Assembly (NCBI RefSeq): GCF_900176415.1
Contig: NZ_FWXO01000002.1
Location: forward strand, 516,657-580,656
Origin: Cellulophaga tyrosinoxydans
GTDB taxonomy: Bacteria > Bacteroidota > Bacteroidia > Flavobacteriales > Flavobacteriaceae
Length of the DNA: 64,000 nucleotides
Direction: 5' to 3'
Below, piece after piece: positions 18,963-26,960 of the stretch (its first letter is position 1; each line of letters begins with the position of its first letter). A program made the position numbers and the translations under genes. The notes below the pieces were generated by a model that worked only from the letters and a program-made list of their open reading frames with translations, was not told the origin of the DNA and made no database searches.

Positions 18963-19024
18963 TAAATTTAAATGAATGTGTTTTAATATTTCATGATAAA
19001 AATCAGTTTAAAGTTTTAACTTTG
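18963..19024. promoter_or_regulatory. Divergent control element: FNR-type operator with two promoters
   Basis: TGATAAAAATCA at 18994-19005. Minus strand: TAAATTTA (18963-18970) at 33 bp, the activating geometry, serving the TerB-like gene. Plus strand: perfect TAACTTTG (19017-19024) only 21 bp away and 4 bp before the kinase ATG. The operator would overlap the -33 region of the kinase promoter and so might repress it. Transcription from TAACTTTG would begin at or within a base or two of the ATG. Confidence 0.62.
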
Positions 19025-19028
19025 AAAT

Positions 19029-20915
19029 ATGCAGTCTTTTGAACAAAACAGTACCATATTTAATTTATTATCTGAGGGTGTCTCTGAAGGAATTATCGTT
19101 GTAAATACCAAGCAAATTATAGTAGCATCTAACACATCTACAGAACAAATGTTTGGTTATAAGAAAGACGAACTTATTGGAAAGCCACTTGATCTTTTAA
19201 TTCCGAAAAGGTATCATAAACATCACGACCAACATGTAGAGGGCTTTATTGGTAAAAAACAAAAACGACAAATGGGTCATGGCCGTGAGTTGTACGGAAT
19301 TAATAAAAGCGGTGTAGAGTTTCCTGTAGAAGCGGGTTTGAATCCGTTTGAATTAAATGGAAAGACCTACGTAATGGCGCTAATTATAGACATTACAGAT
19401 CGGAAAGCTATTGAGAAAGATTTGAAAACAAAAAGTGCAGCATTACAATCTGCATCAAACGGAATTGTCATTGCGGATGCTTTACAAAAAGAAAATCCGA
19501 TTATATTCACCAACGAGTCATTTCAAACTTTAACAGGATATACTCAACAAGAAATATTAGGCGAAAAATGTCTTTTTCTAAAAGTACATGAAGAGGACAT
19601 TGCAATTAGAAATTTGCTGGAAGACACCATTAAAAAGGGAGAGAGTACCCAAGGTATTATTCGCAACTATAAAAAAGATGGAACATTATTTTATAATGAT
19701 TTATATGTAACACCTATAAAAGATAGTAATGGAATTATTACCAATATAATTGCCATACAAAATGATGTGACAGAGCGCGTAAAATCGCAACAAGAAAAAG
19801 AACATTGGGCCAAAATATTTGACGAATCTCAAAACGAAATATATCTTTTTGATAAGGAAACATTACAATTTATTAATGCCAATCAAGGAGCTCAGGCTAA
19901 TATTGGCTATACCTTATCCGAATTAAAAGAAATTACTCCTGTAGACATAAAACCTGATTATAATGAAGTTGACTTTCGAAAAATAATTGCGCCATTATTA
20001 AAAAAGGAAAAAGAAAAATTAAAGTTCGAAACCATCCACGAACGGAAAAATGGAACTCAGTACCCAGTAGAAGTACATTTACAACTTTCAAGATTTGGAG
20101 ATAAAGATATTTTTCTCGCCATAATTCTAGACATAACAGACCGTAAAAATTACACTTTAAAACTTGAAAAAACCGTTCAAGAGCGCACCAAACAACTTAC
20201 GGAAGCCTTAGCTGTAGAAAAAGAACTTAACGAGTTAAAAACCAGATTCCTATCTTTAGTTTCACATGAATTCAAAACGCCATTAAGCAGTATATTGACC
20301 TCTATTACACTGTTAGCCAAGTACACATTAACGGAGCAACAAGATAAAAGAGACAAACATGTAAATACTATCAAAAATAAAGTACGCTATCTGGACACTA
20401 TTTTAACCGATTTTTTATCCGTGGAGCGTTTAGATTCAGGTAAAGTTAATTATAAGGTAGAAGAATTTCCGCTGAGTAAATTGGTAGACGAAGTTGTTTA
20501 CAATTCCAACATGCTTTTAAAAACAGGACAGCACATTGTATATCCAAGAAATATTGATGATATTTTTATAAATTTTGATGAAAAAACGCTGGAATTGGCA
20601 CTATCTAATTTAGTACATAACGCTATAAAATATTCTCCAGAAGACTCCAATATTGAAATAGTGGTGGAAAATAATACCCAAGAAACTACCATAAGTGTAG
20701 TGGACAAAGGTATTGGTATACCAGACGAAGAACAAAAACACATTTTTAATCGCTATTTTAGAGCTGAAAATGCACTTTTAACTCAGGGAACGGGTATTGG
20801 CTTAAATATAGCGAAACAACATCTTGAAAATATAGGCGCAGAATTAAATTTTTCAAGTAAACATAATATAGGATCTACTTTTAAAATTACCATACCTAAA
20901 GTATTAAAGCATTGA
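19029..20915 (+). CDS. Triple-PAS sensor histidine kinase
   Basis: A 628-residue soluble kinase without transmembrane helices. Three PAS domains (about 15-130, 140-255, 262-378), each ending in an IxDITDR or NDVTER motif; a short coiled coil; DHp with phospho-acceptor His413 in VSHEFKTPL; catalytic domain with N box NLVHNAIKYSP and G boxes DKGIGIP and GTGIGLNIAKQ. PAS1 has RYHKHHDQHV (61-70) and MGHGRELYG (82-90), resembling the region of FixL carrying the haem-ligand His and gas-responsive Arg; the same motif also occurs in haemless PAS domains, so haem binding is only possible. Four bp upstream of the receiver-CRP gene, evidently its partner. The cytoplasmic location fits an internal redox or gas signal. 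Confidence 0.9.
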   Translation: MQSFEQNSTIFNLLSEGVSEGIIVVNTKQIIVASNTSTEQMFGYKKDELIGKPLDLLIPKRYHKHHDQHVEGFIGKKQKRQMGHGRELYGINKSGVEFPVEAGLNPFELNGKTYVMALIIDITDRKAIEKDLKTKSAALQSASNGIVIADALQKENPIIFTNESFQTLTGYTQQEILGEKCLFLKVHEEDIAIRNLLEDTIKKGESTQGIIRNYKKDGTLFYNDLYVTPIKDSNGIITNIIAIQNDVTERVKSQQEKEHWAKIFDESQNEIYLFDKETLQFINANQGAQANIGYTLSELKEITPVDIKPDYNEVDFRKIIAPLLKKEKEKLKFETIHERKNGTQYPVEVHLQLSRFGDKDIFLAIILDITDRKNYTLKLEKTVQERTKQLTEALAVEKELNELKTRFLSLVSHEFKTPLSSILTSITLLAKYTLTEQQDKRDKHVNTIKNKVRYLDTILTDFLSVERLDSGKVNYKVEEFPLSKLVDEVVYNSNMLLKTGQHIVYPRNIDDIFINFDEKTLELALSNLVHNAIKYSPEDSNIEIVVENNTQETTISVVDKGIGIPDEEQKHIFNRYFRAENALLTQGTGIGLNIAKQHLENIGAELNFSSKHNIGSTFKITIPKVLKH

Positions 20916-20919
20916 GAAG

Positions 20920-21966
20920 ATGAAAAATATTTTATTAATTGAAGATGATAAAGCTTTACGCGAAAACACTGAAGAGCTATTGGAGCTTGCCGGATATTCC
21001 GTAAAAACAGCACCGAACGGTAAAATAGGAATTCAACTAGCAAAAGATACTCTACCGGATATTATTATTTGCGATATAATGATGCCTGAAGTTGATGGTT
21101 ATGGCGTTCTACAAGAAATTTCAACATCAGAATTAACCAAACATATCCCTTTTATATTTTTATCTGCAAAAACAGAACATAAAGAAATTAGAAAAGGAAT
21201 GGATTTAGGTGCAGATGATTATCTGACCAAACCGTTTGAGGAAGAAGATTTAATTAGTGCTATAGAAAGTAGAATCGCAAAACATAAAATTTTAAAAAAT
21301 AGAATAGCAGAAAATCAGGAAGAAGCAGAAAACGATAGTATACTTACACTCCATGAATTAAAGAATTTTTTTGATGATAATGGCGAGGAACTACATTTTG
21401 AACAAGGAGAGGCTATTTACCAAGAAGGGATGCCTTCCAACACCATTTTTCTTGTATTAAAAGGAGTGGTAAAATGCCACGCAATGGATGAAGAAGGAAA
21501 AGAATTAATAACTTCCTTATATCGCGCCGATGATTTTTTAGGCATTACTTCGTTTTTAAAGAATGTACCCTATCAAGAATCTGCAACTGCTTTAGAGCCG
21601 GTAGCATTAGCAGGAATCTCAAAAGAAAATTTAAAAAATATCCTCTCCAAAAATCATACAATTTCCATAGAACTAATGGAACTCCTAACGGGCAATATTG
21701 CAGATATTAAACAACAACTACTGCAAATGGCCTATAGTTCTGTACGTAAAAAAACTGCACAAACACTTTTGCAATTTGCTCAAATAATGACAAGTAATAC
21801 TAATGATCCTTTAAAAATATCTAGAAGTGATTTAGCAAGTGTTGCTGGTATTGCTACCGAGAGTTTAATTAGAACATTATCTGGTTTTAAAAAAGAAGGG
21901 TTAATAGAAATTGAAGGTCGTAATATTAAAATAATAGAGCTAAAAGCCCTAAAGTATATTAATTAG
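20920..21966 (+). CDS. Response regulator fused to CRP/FNR-type transcription factor
   Basis: A 348-residue fusion. The receiver domain (1-120) has acidic pair Glu8/Asp9-Asp10, phospho-acceptor Asp52 in CDIMMPEVDG and Lys104 in LTKPF. After a helical linker comes a cyclic-nucleotide-binding-type beta-roll (about 135-235, GEAIYQEG and FLVLKGVVK), a dimerisation helix and a CRP-type winged helix (about 270-340). The recognition helix carries Glu314 and Arg318, matching FNR Glu209 and Arg213; the FNR Ser212 position is Ile. No N-terminal FNR-type cysteines are present, so oxygen sensing by an iron-sulfur cluster is unlikely. The FNR-like helix agrees with the TGAY-N4-RTCA operators nearby. Likely the regulon's activator, controlled by phosphorylation from the upstream kinase. 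Confidence 0.92.
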   Translation: MKNILLIEDDKALRENTEELLELAGYSVKTAPNGKIGIQLAKDTLPDIIICDIMMPEVDGYGVLQEISTSELTKHIPFIFLSAKTEHKEIRKGMDLGADDYLTKPFEEEDLISAIESRIAKHKILKNRIAENQEEAENDSILTLHELKNFFDDNGEELHFEQGEAIYQEGMPSNTIFLVLKGVVKCHAMDEEGKELITSLYRADDFLGITSFLKNVPYQESATALEPVALAGISKENLKNILSKNHTISIELMELLTGNIADIKQQLLQMAYSSVRKKTAQTLLQFAQIMTSNTNDPLKISRSDLASVAGIATESLIRTLSGFKKEGLIEIEGRNIKIIELKALKYIN

Positions 21967-22016
21967 CAGAAAAAAAATATCAGTTTCATATATTTCTAAC
22001 TGTAGTGCTAAGCACA

Positions 22017-22059
22017 TGATATTTGTCATAAAAAAACTAAAAACCTCTAAATACTTTTG
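22017..22059 (+). promoter_or_regulatory. FNR-type operator and exact -7 element for first usp gene
   Basis: TGATATTTGTCA (22017-22028) and TACTTTTG (22052-22059, a perfect TAnnTTTG) lie 33 bp apart centre to centre. The predicted leader to the ATG at 22084 is about 18 nt. Confidence 0.75.
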
Positions 22060-22083
22060 TTATCTAGAATTTTATTTTTTTTA

Positions 22084-22917
22084 ATGAAGCATATATTAGT
22101 CCCGATTGATTTTTCTGAAAATTCTTTAAATGCCTTAGCTTATGCTAAAGAGTTGTTTAAGAACACTACTAGTAGTTTTTATATTCTACATGTTGGCAAC
22201 CTAAATCAATCTGGTATAGTCAGTAATTCGTTATTAAGCTTTGGCACAAATAAAGAATTAATGCTTAAAGAAAAGTTTAAATCTAACTTTTTAAAAATAA
22301 AAGAATCGAATTCTAATAGGAAGCACCATTTTTGGGCAATACAAGAATATGGAAATCTTATTGATAAAATTAGAGAAACCGTTCAGAGCAAAAAAATAGA
22401 CTTAATAGTAATGGGCACCAAAGGTGCTTCGGGTATTAAAGAAAAAATCATAGGCAGTAATACAGGAGATGTAATTACTAAAGTACCTGTAAACCTTTTA
22501 GTGGTGCCAGAAAATGCTACCTATACAGAATTAAAAAACATTTCATTTCCTACAGATTATAACATTTTCTATTCCTATAGTATTCTAAATACCATAACAG
22601 AGTTATTGCATATGAATGAAGGGTTTTTACACATAATCAACTCGTCTACAAAAAAAAAAATAAACGTAGTTCAACAAAAAAACAAAGCGTATTTACAAGA
22701 TTATTTAGAAGAAGTTTTTGAAAACTACCACTGTTTTCATCGGACAGGTAATATGAAAGTGAAGAATGCTATTGAAGATTTTACCACTACTGGCAAAACA
22801 GATATGATTTTAATGGCTGCTAAAAATATTAATTTTATTCAGCAAATTTTATTTGATAACCACATCCAAAAATTAAGTTTTCAAACAAAAATTCCATTAT
22901 TTGTAGTACACGAGTAA
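22084..22917 (+). CDS. Double-domain universal stress protein 1
   Basis: 277 residues from the ATG at 22084; an earlier TTG at 22057 falls inside the predicted -7/start region and is rejected. Two tandem UspA folds. The first (about 1-145) starts KHILVPIDFSENS and keeps the ATP-binding G-2x-G-9x-G(S/T) motif (MGTKGASG...IGSNTGD). The second (about 150-277) has the fold pattern but its glycine motif is lost, and it ends PLFVVHE. Cytoplasmic; Usp proteins bind ATP or other nucleotides and aid survival under energy or redox stress, precise activity unknown. First of five paralogues here, behind its own FNR-type promoter. Confidence 0.88.
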   Translation: MKHILVPIDFSENSLNALAYAKELFKNTTSSFYILHVGNLNQSGIVSNSLLSFGTNKELMLKEKFKSNFLKIKESNSNRKHHFWAIQEYGNLIDKIRETVQSKKIDLIVMGTKGASGIKEKIIGSNTGDVITKVPVNLLVVPENATYTELKNISFPTDYNIFYSYSILNTITELLHMNEGFLHIINSSTKKKINVVQQKNKAYLQDYLEEVFENYHCFHRTGNMKVKNAIEDFTTTGKTDMILMAAKNINFIQQILFDNHIQKLSFQTKIPLFVVHE

Positions 22918-22943
22918 TTCTTTTTTTAAGTACCAAGCAACAA

Positions 22944-22986
22944 TGATAAATATCATAGGCTAAAGGTACAATTAGAAATATATTTA
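22944..22986 (+). promoter_or_regulatory. FNR-type operator and -7-like element for second/third usp genes
   Basis: TGATAAATATCA, a perfect palindrome, at 22944-22955 and TATATTTA at 22979-22986, centres 33 bp apart. The predicted leader before the ATG at 23009 is about 15 nt. Confidence 0.7.
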
Positions 22987-23008
22987 AACAGATTTTAAAT
23001 ATATTGTA

Positions 23009-23854
23009 ATGAAAGCTGTACTTATTCCAACTGATTTTTCTAATAATGCAATGCATGCCATTAACTATGCTTTGCAACTTTATAATTGCGAAATAACCCA
23101 TTTCTATTTTCTACATGCTTTTGCAGATGAAGTCTACAATAGTGTTGAGTCCAAAACAGCTTTAACTGTTACACAAAAGAAAATAACTCTTCAAAAAAAA
23201 TCAGAAGAGCAACTTGGCGACCTTATAACGAAAATTGAGACCGAAAAACACAATCCTAAACACAAGTATGAAAGTATCGCTGTTTTTGATTCATTAGTGG
23301 ATGCTGTAAATGATTTTACTGATAAGATAAATATAGATTTAATAATAATGGGTACGAAAGGCATCTCAGATGTCAAAAAAGTTACCTTCGGTAGCCATAC
23401 AGTACAGGTATTCAAATATGTGAAGTGCCCCGTATTAGCGGTGCCAGAAACTTACCATTATAATCAACCAAAGCATATTCTTTTTCCTACTGATTATTCT
23501 TTACCATATCGGCGAAGAGAACTAAAACTATTAAACACCATAGCCGCTGAGTTTAAGTCTAAAGTTTTTTGCCTTCATATTTCTGATTTTGAAGAATTAA
23601 GTCAACGTCAAATAGATAATAAACGCTTTCTAGAAGAATCATTATCCAAAGCTTATTTATCATTTAATCGTACGCCAGTAAAAAATAAAGTCGAAGCCAT
23701 AATGGATACTATTGATGAAAAAAAAATAGACTTATTAGTAATGGTAAATTCCAGGCATTCTTTTTTAGAAGATATGCTTTATAGATCTACCATAGATAAA
23801 ATTGGATTGCATATTAAGATTCCTTTTTTAGTACTTCAAAATTTACCACGATAA
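23009..23854 (+). CDS. Double-domain universal stress protein 2
   Basis: 281 residues. N-terminal Usp domain with LIPTDFS start and MGTKGISD...FGSHTVQV (ATP-motif-like, with Ser-His in the last position). C-terminal Usp domain without the glycine motif (MVNSRHSFLEDML), ending IPFLVLQ. Own FNR-type promoter; the next usp gene starts 18 bp downstream, so the two form an operon. Paralogue of the proteins at 22084, 23873, 25144 and 26081. Confidence 0.88.
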   Translation: MKAVLIPTDFSNNAMHAINYALQLYNCEITHFYFLHAFADEVYNSVESKTALTVTQKKITLQKKSEEQLGDLITKIETEKHNPKHKYESIAVFDSLVDAVNDFTDKINIDLIIMGTKGISDVKKVTFGSHTVQVFKYVKCPVLAVPETYHYNQPKHILFPTDYSLPYRRRELKLLNTIAAEFKSKVFCLHISDFEELSQRQIDNKRFLEESLSKAYLSFNRTPVKNKVEAIMDTIDEKKIDLLVMVNSRHSFLEDMLYRSTIDKIGLHIKIPFLVLQNLPR

Positions 23855-23872
23855 CCATTAAGTTCATTTAAA

Positions 23873-24712
23873 ATGAAAAATATACTCTTACCAACCGATT
23901 TCTCTGAAAACTCGTGGAACGCTATAAAATATGGTGTAAATCTTTTAAAAAAAACCTATTGCACTTTTCATATTATACATGTAAGCCCAATTATTTCTAC
24001 AATAAGTGGGGAAACAGCATTGGTTATTCCTCCAGAACTAATTGAGGAAAATTTGCTAAAAGAAAGCAATGAAAAATTAAAAAAGCTTTTAACGAGAATA
24101 GAACATTTACCCATAAATGAAAAGCATGTATTTAAGACATCTGCTCATTATGGCTTTTTTATAGACCATATTAAAAATGCTGTAAAATCTAAAAAAATAG
24201 AACTAATTATCATGGGTACCAAAGGCGCAACAGGCCTTAAAAAAGTAACAATCGGTAGTAATACTGGCAATATTATTACCAAAGTTAAATGTGCGGTTTT
24301 GGCAGTTCCAGAAAATGTAGCATTTAAAAAACCAAAAAAAATTGGATTCCCGACAGATTTTCTAGTAGAATACTCTTTGAGGCAATTACTTATTATTAAA
24401 GAGCTTAGTCTAATTACTAAGGCAAAATTGCATTTTTTATATGTTGAAAATAAAAACGGGGACCAGTCACATGATCAACTAAAAAATAAAGATTTTTTAA
24501 ATGATTATTTTCAAGAGGCTATCGCTAATTTTCATATTATAAATGGTAAAAATCTAGATACTGCTATTGAGTCATTCATAGCGGCTGAAAAAATAGATAT
24601 GCTGGTTATGATTGCCAAAAATTTAAACTTTTTAGAACGCATTTTGTTTAGGCCAACAGTTGAGGAAATAAGTTATCATACCAAAATTCCATTTTTGGTA
24701 TTACATGAATAA
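23873..24712 (+). CDS. Double-domain universal stress protein 3
   Basis: 279 residues. First Usp domain starts NILLPTDFSENS and has an intact ATP motif (MGTKGATG...IGSNTGN); the second is degenerate (MIAKNLNFLERIL). Closest in motif wording to paralogue 1 although it is co-transcribed with paralogue 2 (18-bp gap, no separate FNR-type site). It converges on the thioredoxin gene with a 12-bp gap and no clear terminator between them. Confidence 0.88.
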   Translation: MKNILLPTDFSENSWNAIKYGVNLLKKTYCTFHIIHVSPIISTISGETALVIPPELIEENLLKESNEKLKKLLTRIEHLPINEKHVFKTSAHYGFFIDHIKNAVKSKKIELIIMGTKGATGLKKVTIGSNTGNIITKVKCAVLAVPENVAFKKPKKIGFPTDFLVEYSLRQLLIIKELSLITKAKLHFLYVENKNGDQSHDQLKNKDFLNDYFQEAIANFHIINGKNLDTAIESFIAAEKIDMLVMIAKNLNFLERILFRPTVEEISYHTKIPFLVLHE

Positions 24713-24724
24713 AAAAAACATTCT

Positions 24725-25027
24725 TTATTTTAGGTGTGGCTCAATTACTTTTATAATATCATTTTTTTGCAATACTCCAGATTGCCGCCAAACCTGTTTT
24801 CCATTCTTAAATAAAAGCATGGTTGGCACACCTTTTACTTGGTATTTTGCCGCCAAAGATTGATTTTTATCTACATCAATCTTTATTACTTTTATTTTAT
24901 CACCAAGATCACTCTTAACTTGGGTTAAAATTGGTGCTAACATTTTACATGGACCACACCAATCGGCAAAAAAATCGATTAAAACTGGTGTTTCAGAATC
25001 TATTATTTTATCAAAACTACTTTTCAT
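24725..25027 (-). CDS. trxA: Thioredoxin
   Basis: A 100-residue single thioredoxin domain with the canonical redox motif WCGPC in FFADWCGPCKM (about 20-30), the cis-Pro loop VKGVPTMLLF and a C-terminal helix. No signal peptide, so cytoplasmic protein-disulfide reduction is expected. Divergent from the usp gene at 25144, sharing an FNR-type operator (25077-25088); the minus-strand -7-like TAATTTTA (25046-25053) sits at the standard 33-bp spacing. Its presence inside the usp cluster ties thiol redox repair to the regulon. Confidence 0.93.
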   Translation of the reverse strand: MKSSFDKIIDSETPVLIDFFADWCGPCKMLAPILTQVKSDLGDKIKVIKIDVDKNQSLAAKYQVKGVPTMLLFKNGKQVWRQSGVLQKNDIIKVIEPHLK

Positions 25028-25045
25028 TTTACTGTATTTAAATTT

Positions 25046-25119
25046 TAAAATTACAAAAATCTAAAGCCCTTACAACTGACCAATATCATGGTTTTTAGAA
25101 AAAAACTCATCTAATTTTA
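25046..25119. promoter_or_regulatory. Symmetric bidirectional FNR-type promoter (trxA / usp4)
   Basis: TGACCAATATCA (25077-25088) is flanked on both sides by identical -7-like elements: TAATTTTA at 25112-25119 (plus) and TAATTTTA at 25046-25053 (minus), each 33 bp centre to centre. One dimer site could therefore activate both the thioredoxin gene and the fourth usp gene. Confidence 0.7.
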
Positions 25120-25143
25120 TGCGATACACAAAATGATTCTATC

Positions 25144-25980
25144 ATGAAAAAAATATTATTGCCCACTGACTTTTCTGACAACTCTTTTGAAGCTATTAGA
25201 TATGCATTACTTGTCTATAAAGACGTAAAATGTACCTTTTACTTACTTCACACTTTTAATCCTCCAGTGTACCAAACAGAGTATTTACTCGGAAGCCCAG
25301 GGCAGATTGGTTTGGGAGATGTTTTACAAGAGACTTCATTACTAAAATTAGAGCAACTCAAAAAGAGATTAGAAGATCAGTATAGCAACACCAATCATAC
25401 ATTTATTATTCATACGGCCTTTAATACATTACTTAATGAAATTACGGAAATGACTCAATCAGAAAATATTGATATGATTGTCATGGGAACTACTGGAGCT
25501 ACTGGTGCAAAAGAAATTTTATTTGGTAGTAATACTGTTAATGTAATTAAAAAATCTAAATGTCCGGTTATTGCCATTCCACCAAAATTTGAATACGAGG
25601 CTCCAATAGAAATATTATTCCCAACGGACTTTGAAATAAGCTATCCAAAAAAGGAGATGGAACCTTTGCTATTAATAGCAAGACAACATAAATCTAGAAT
25701 AAACGTACTACACGTTAGAAAAACAATTGAATTAAATATAGTCCAGAAAGAAAATAAAAAACAATTGGATAGGCTTCTGGTGAACATGGCTATTTTTCAT
25801 TCGGTTGCCGATAATGAAATTATACCTGCTGTAAATCAATTTCAAGAAAAGAATAAGATTAACCTTTTAGTCATGGTACAAAATAAACACAGCTTTATTG
25901 AAAAATTATTTATAGAACCTGTTATTAAAAAAATTGGCTTTCATATTACTATTCCTTTTTTAGTAATCCCCCAGAAATAA
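25144..25980 (+). CDS. Double-domain universal stress protein 4
   Basis: 278 residues. First domain starts KILLPTDFSDNS and keeps the ATP-binding glycines (MGTTGATG...FGSNTVN). The second domain has ILFPTDFEISY at its start but lacks the glycine motif (MVQNKHSFIEKLF), ending IPFLVIPQ. It has its own FNR-type promoter, shared bidirectionally with thioredoxin. Confidence 0.88.
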   Translation: MKKILLPTDFSDNSFEAIRYALLVYKDVKCTFYLLHTFNPPVYQTEYLLGSPGQIGLGDVLQETSLLKLEQLKKRLEDQYSNTNHTFIIHTAFNTLLNEITEMTQSENIDMIVMGTTGATGAKEILFGSNTVNVIKKSKCPVIAIPPKFEYEAPIEILFPTDFEISYPKKEMEPLLLIARQHKSRINVLHVRKTIELNIVQKENKKQLDRLLVNMAIFHSVADNEIIPAVNQFQEKNKINLLVMVQNKHSFIEKLFIEPVIKKIGFHITIPFLVIPQK

Positions 25981-26012
25981 TAAAATCACTTATTCATCAC
26001 AAAACTTAAGAA

Positions 26013-26055
26013 TGACAATTGTCATAGTTGGCTCAAGCAATTCTTACTAATTTTC
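26013..26055 (+). promoter_or_regulatory. FNR-type operator and -7-like element for usp5 operon
   Basis: TGACAATTGTCA, a perfect palindrome, at 26013-26024 and TAATTTTC at 26048-26055, centres 33 bp apart. It should drive a four-gene operon: usp, mscS, nuclease, metallo-hydrolase (26081-30079). Confidence 0.68.
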
Positions 26056-26080
26056 AAAAACTATCAGAAAAAATAATACC

Positions 26081-26920
26081 ATGAACAAGCGAATATTAAT
26101 CCCTACCGATTTTTCTAAAAACGCATTGAATGCCACCCGATATGCACTGGATCTTTATGCGAAACAAAATTGTGATTTTTACTTTTTAAATGTTTTTCAT
26201 TTAGATAGTTATACAACTAATACGCTCATTATGCCAGAGCCAGGAAGCGCAGAATACGACTCCACTAAAGCTGCTTCTGAAGAATCCTTCACTAAGCTTC
26301 TTGAGATGTTAGAATTACATAATGACAATCCTAAACATACATACCACACAACAGCCACACTTAACTATTTATCTGTTGCAATAGAAGAATTAATTGCTAA
26401 AAAAGATATTGATCTTGTGGTGATGGGTACCAAAGGGGCAACTGGTGCTAAAGGCGTAATTTTTGGCAGTAACACTGTTAAAACCATGGAGAAAATCACC
26501 CAATGTCCTGTTCTTGCTGTTCCTGAGAATGTTCGGTTTAGCCCATTGAAAGAAGTTGTATTTCCAACAGATTTTAAACTAAGCTATAAACGTAAAGAAA
26601 TGGATTATCTCATAGATATTGTTCGTATGCATAATGCTGCAATACGAGTTTTGCATATAAGCAAGAATGAAACTTTATCTAAAACCCAAGAAGAAAACAA
26701 GCAATTACTAGAAGATATTCTTAGTACTGTGGAATGTACGTTCCATAATTTAAAAAATATTGATGTAGCGCAAGGAGTAACAACATTTGTAGCAAGCAGA
26801 AATAGTGATATGATTGCGTTTATAAATAAAAAACATTTCTTTTTTGGCAGTGTATTTTCTAAACCTTTGGTAAAAGAAATAGGCTATGATGCTACTACTC
26901 CAATTTTAGCCCTACATTAA
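26081..26920 (+). CDS. Double-domain universal stress protein 5
   Basis: 279 residues. First domain starts RILIPTDFSKNA and has an intact ATP motif (MGTKGATG...FGSNTVK). The second starts VVFPTDFKLSY and is degenerate (FINKKHFFFGSVF). It heads the operon that continues with mscS (40-bp gap containing a 14-bp palindrome, gctctttaaagagc, at 26940-26953). This last usp unit carries the regulon over to membrane and nucleic-acid functions. Confidence 0.88.
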   Translation: MNKRILIPTDFSKNALNATRYALDLYAKQNCDFYFLNVFHLDSYTTNTLIMPEPGSAEYDSTKAASEESFTKLLEMLELHNDNPKHTYHTTATLNYLSVAIEELIAKKDIDLVVMGTKGATGAKGVIFGSNTVKTMEKITQCPVLAVPENVRFSPLKEVVFPTDFKLSYKRKEMDYLIDIVRMHNAAIRVLHISKNETLSKTQEENKQLLEDILSTVECTFHNLKNIDVAQGVTTFVASRNSDMIAFINKKHFFFGSVFSKPLVKEIGYDATTPILALH

Positions 26921-26960
26921 AAAATAATAAATACGACATGCTCTTTAAAGAGCTCAATCT

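Noticed and set aside
22057..22083. TTG at 22057 as the start of usp1
   Set aside because: It overlaps the predicted -7/transcription start; the ATG at 22084 matches the start of all paralogues.
26940..26953. gctctttaaagagc as an operon-ending terminator between usp5 and mscS
   Set aside because: There is no loop of useful size and no T run; the 40-bp gap suggests the operon continues.
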